Assembly (NCBI GenBank): GCA_013698495.1
Contig: JACCUV010000140.1
Span: 1-5,870 of the forward strand
DNA from: Chloroflexia bacterium
GTDB taxonomy: Bacteria > Chloroflexota > Chloroflexia > Thermomicrobiales > UBA6265
Direction: 5' to 3'
DNA: 5,870 bases
Shown here one piece after another: positions 5,012 to 5,870 of the stretch (positions within the stretch are counted from its first letter, which is position 1; every line of letters begins with the position of its first letter). The notes under the pieces are model-generated. The model saw only the letters and a list, made by a program, of their open reading frames with translations, ran no database searches and was not told where the DNA came from. Made by a program: the position numbers and the translations under genes.

Positions 5012-5471
5012 GTTCCGCAATCTCCACCGAACGAGGAACCCAGCCATCGCCAACGCGCTCCAGGCGCCACGCCTGAAGGTCCGGAGGGTCGCTGGTGAAT
5101 GACGCGATCAGCATCAGCGACTCCGGATAGAACGCCTCGTCGAGATCGATTCGGGAGGGCTTCGCCGGCCCGGTCGGATGAGAATGGACAATCGCGCCCA
5201 GTTCCCAACCGCCGCGGTCGATATCGCGCAACGCGGACATCAATTCAACCGGGTCCAGTTCGAAACGGTCTGGCGAGGGCCGCACGTTGGCGCCTGGGTA
5301 AAAGCAACGGGTTTCGGCGGTCCTCGCCCCGTCGCTCTTGTTCCATTCGACCGCCAGCAACCCGACCCCTTCGTCCGGGAGGGCTGCCCGCAAATGGCGC
5401 ACAAAGCGATCCCTGTCGCCTTTGCGGAGCACCAGAATCGTCGTCAATGCCGGTTCCGATTCGCCAGTCAT
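4986..5471 (-). CDS. JAMM/MPN-domain (M67-type) putative metallopeptidase
   Basis: The product is 161 aa and is essentially one JAB domain. All catalytic positions of the JAMM motif are visible: Glu34 in PDEGVGLL, His96 and His98 in VHSHP, Ser106 and Asp109 in KPSRID, with exactly seven residues between the second His and the Ser, followed by the family-like LMLIASF strand. Such enzymes use zinc to cut isopeptide or peptide bonds next to a Gly-Gly tail of ubiquitin-like or sulfur-carrier proteins, or act in cysteine synthesis. No ThiS/MoaD/CysO-like partner, E1-like protein or cysteine synthase lies in the window, so the substrate is unknown. The start at 5471 is set by GGGGAGAGGG just upstream; an extension to 5612 would cross the promoter-like region. 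It lies convergent to the SnoaL-like gene and divergent from the exported-protein gene. The last residues (ETPRSSE) are encoded by repeat-like DNA. Confidence 0.85.
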   Translation of the reverse strand: MTGESEPALTTILVLRKGDRDRFVRHLRAALPDEGVGLLAVEWNKSDGARTAETRCFYPGANVRPSPDRFELDPVELMSALRDIDRGGWELGAIVHSHPTGPAKPSRIDLDEAFYPESLMLIASFTSDPPDLQAWRLERVGDGWVPRSVEIAEPETPRSSE

Positions 5472-5472
5472 G

Positions 5473-5482
5473 CCCTCTCCCC
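5473..5482 (-). promoter_or_regulatory. Ribosome-binding site of the JAMM gene
   Basis: On the minus strand GGGGAGAGGG ends one base before the ATG at 5471, and its best core (GGGGAG) is five bases from the start. It is the main reason for preferring this start. Confidence 0.6.
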
Positions 5483-5540
5483 ACGTACAATGCCTGGATA
5501 ACACTTGCCGCATTCCCGGAGTCGCGTTCACCTTTTGACG

Positions 5541-5568
5541 ATTATCCGGCATGTGACAAGTTTGTCGA
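5541..5568 (-). promoter_or_regulatory. Candidate sigma-70-type promoter of the JAMM gene
   Basis: On the minus strand TCGACA (5568-5563) and GATAAT (5546-5541) each match five of six consensus bases, with a 16-bp spacer. Transcription would start near 5535, giving a leader of about 64 bases before the ATG at 5471. An inverted repeat GACAA-GT-TTGTC (5555-5566) lies over the -35 box and spacer and could be a repressor site. Confidence 0.42.
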
Positions 5569-5589
5569 CTGACGGTCCACCTCGCGCAT

Positions 5590-5594
5590 GGGAG
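5590..5594 (+). promoter_or_regulatory. Ribosome-binding site of exported-protein gene
   Basis: GGGAG lies five bases before the ATG at 5600. It decides that start over the in-frame ATG at 5588, which has no ribosome-binding site. Confidence 0.6.
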
Positions 5595-5599
5595 TTTCG

Positions 5600-5870
5600 A
5601 TGTCGTCGCCACAAATAACGCATCCTGCCCAACGCATTCGTGCCCAGGGCCAAACCATTGTCATCGCCCTGATCGTGGCCTTCTCAATGCTCCTCGCCCC
5701 CATTCTCGCCCAGGAGGGAGTATCCCAATCCGGGCACGGCGTGACCCCGGTAGCCAGAGCCGCCACAGACGATCGGTACGCCGAGGATTGGGTGATGGCG
5801 GCGGTGCGGCCAGAGATGCGCGATTCGATCCGCGCCGCGATGCCACCGGACCTGCCGATCTACGAGATCG
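5600..5870 (+). CDS. Exported protein of unknown family, N-terminus (3' end outside window)
   Basis: Ninety codons are visible and the frame is open to the window end. Residues 1-37 look like a signal peptide. Arg12 and Arg14 are followed by a hydrophobic core TIVIALIVAFSMLLAPIL (19-36), with likely cleavage after Ala37 before QEG. A Ser/Gly/Thr/Ala-rich linker follows, then DRYAEDWVMAAVRPEMRDSIRAAMPPDLPIYEI. The 'LP.Y.I' end resembles the point where the N-terminal beta domain of secreted M1-type aminopeptidases begins in some Chloroflexota, but this is a weak guess. There is no lipobox Cys, so it is probably secreted or held at the surface rather than being a lipoprotein. It is divergent from the JAMM gene across a 128-bp gap; I see a TTGACG at 5535-5540 but no good -10 partner. 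Confidence 0.72.
   Translation, partial: MSSPQITHPAQRIRAQGQTIVIALIVAFSMLLAPILAQEGVSQSGHGVTPVARAATDDRYAEDWVMAAVRPEMRDSIRAAMPPDLPIYEI

Noticed and set aside
1..5870. CRISPR, tRNA, rRNA, transposase or toxin-antitoxin content
   Set aside because: No regularly spaced repeats, cloverleaf-like sequence, transposase motifs or paired small toxin/antitoxin frames were found on either strand.

Overview
The window is GC-rich bacterial chromosomal DNA. No plasmid, phage, insertion sequence, CRISPR or RNA gene is recognisable. The gene set is a Rex redox repressor, DinB-fold and SnoaL/NTF2-fold small proteins, a stand-alone JAMM protein, a BTAD/LuxR-style NTPase N-terminus and a berberine-bridge (BBE) oxidase tail. 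By gene flavour this fits a Chloroflexota/Thermomicrobia-type genome, but that placement is an inference and no marker gene proves it.

Layout. (a) 3-494, +: the C-terminal half of a LysR-type ligand-binding domain, cut by the window edge. It runs convergently into and overlaps the 3' end of rex. (b) 464-1153, -: rex, complete. (c) 1154-1582: a 430-bp non-coding stretch with an A/T-rich patch holding two half-conserved Rex-operator-like sites 30 bp apart, and two hairpins. The larger hairpin lies just downstream of the next gene group. (d) 3305 to 1583, -: three co-directional small genes, DinB-like (158 aa), DinB-like (208 aa) and SnoaL-like (154 aa), plausibly one transcription unit ending at the 1510-1543 hairpin. 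(e) 3306-3804: mostly non-coding. (f) 3805-4517, +: a broken locus. The start of an ATPase, with its own ribosome-binding site and an intact Walker A motif, is joined out of frame near position 4020 to the last ~163 residues of a BBE-type FAD oxidase, so both genes are truncated. (g) 4582-4971, +: a second SnoaL-like protein. (h) 5471 to 4986, -: a JAMM/MPN (M67) putative metallopeptidase. A dispersed-repeat-like sequence covers its stop codon. (i) 5600 to the window end, +: the start of an exported protein of unknown family, divergent from the JAMM gene.

The genes do not form one recognisable pathway. Rex is the only global regulator and could act on its own upstream region. The DinB/SnoaL group looks like accessory small-molecule or stress functions of unknown substrate. 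The most noteworthy points are the double truncation at ~4020, the paired Rex-like sites, the palindrome over the ribosome-binding site of the broken ATPase, and the repeat-derived 3' end of the JAMM gene. I see no convincing evidence of a wholly new multi-gene system.
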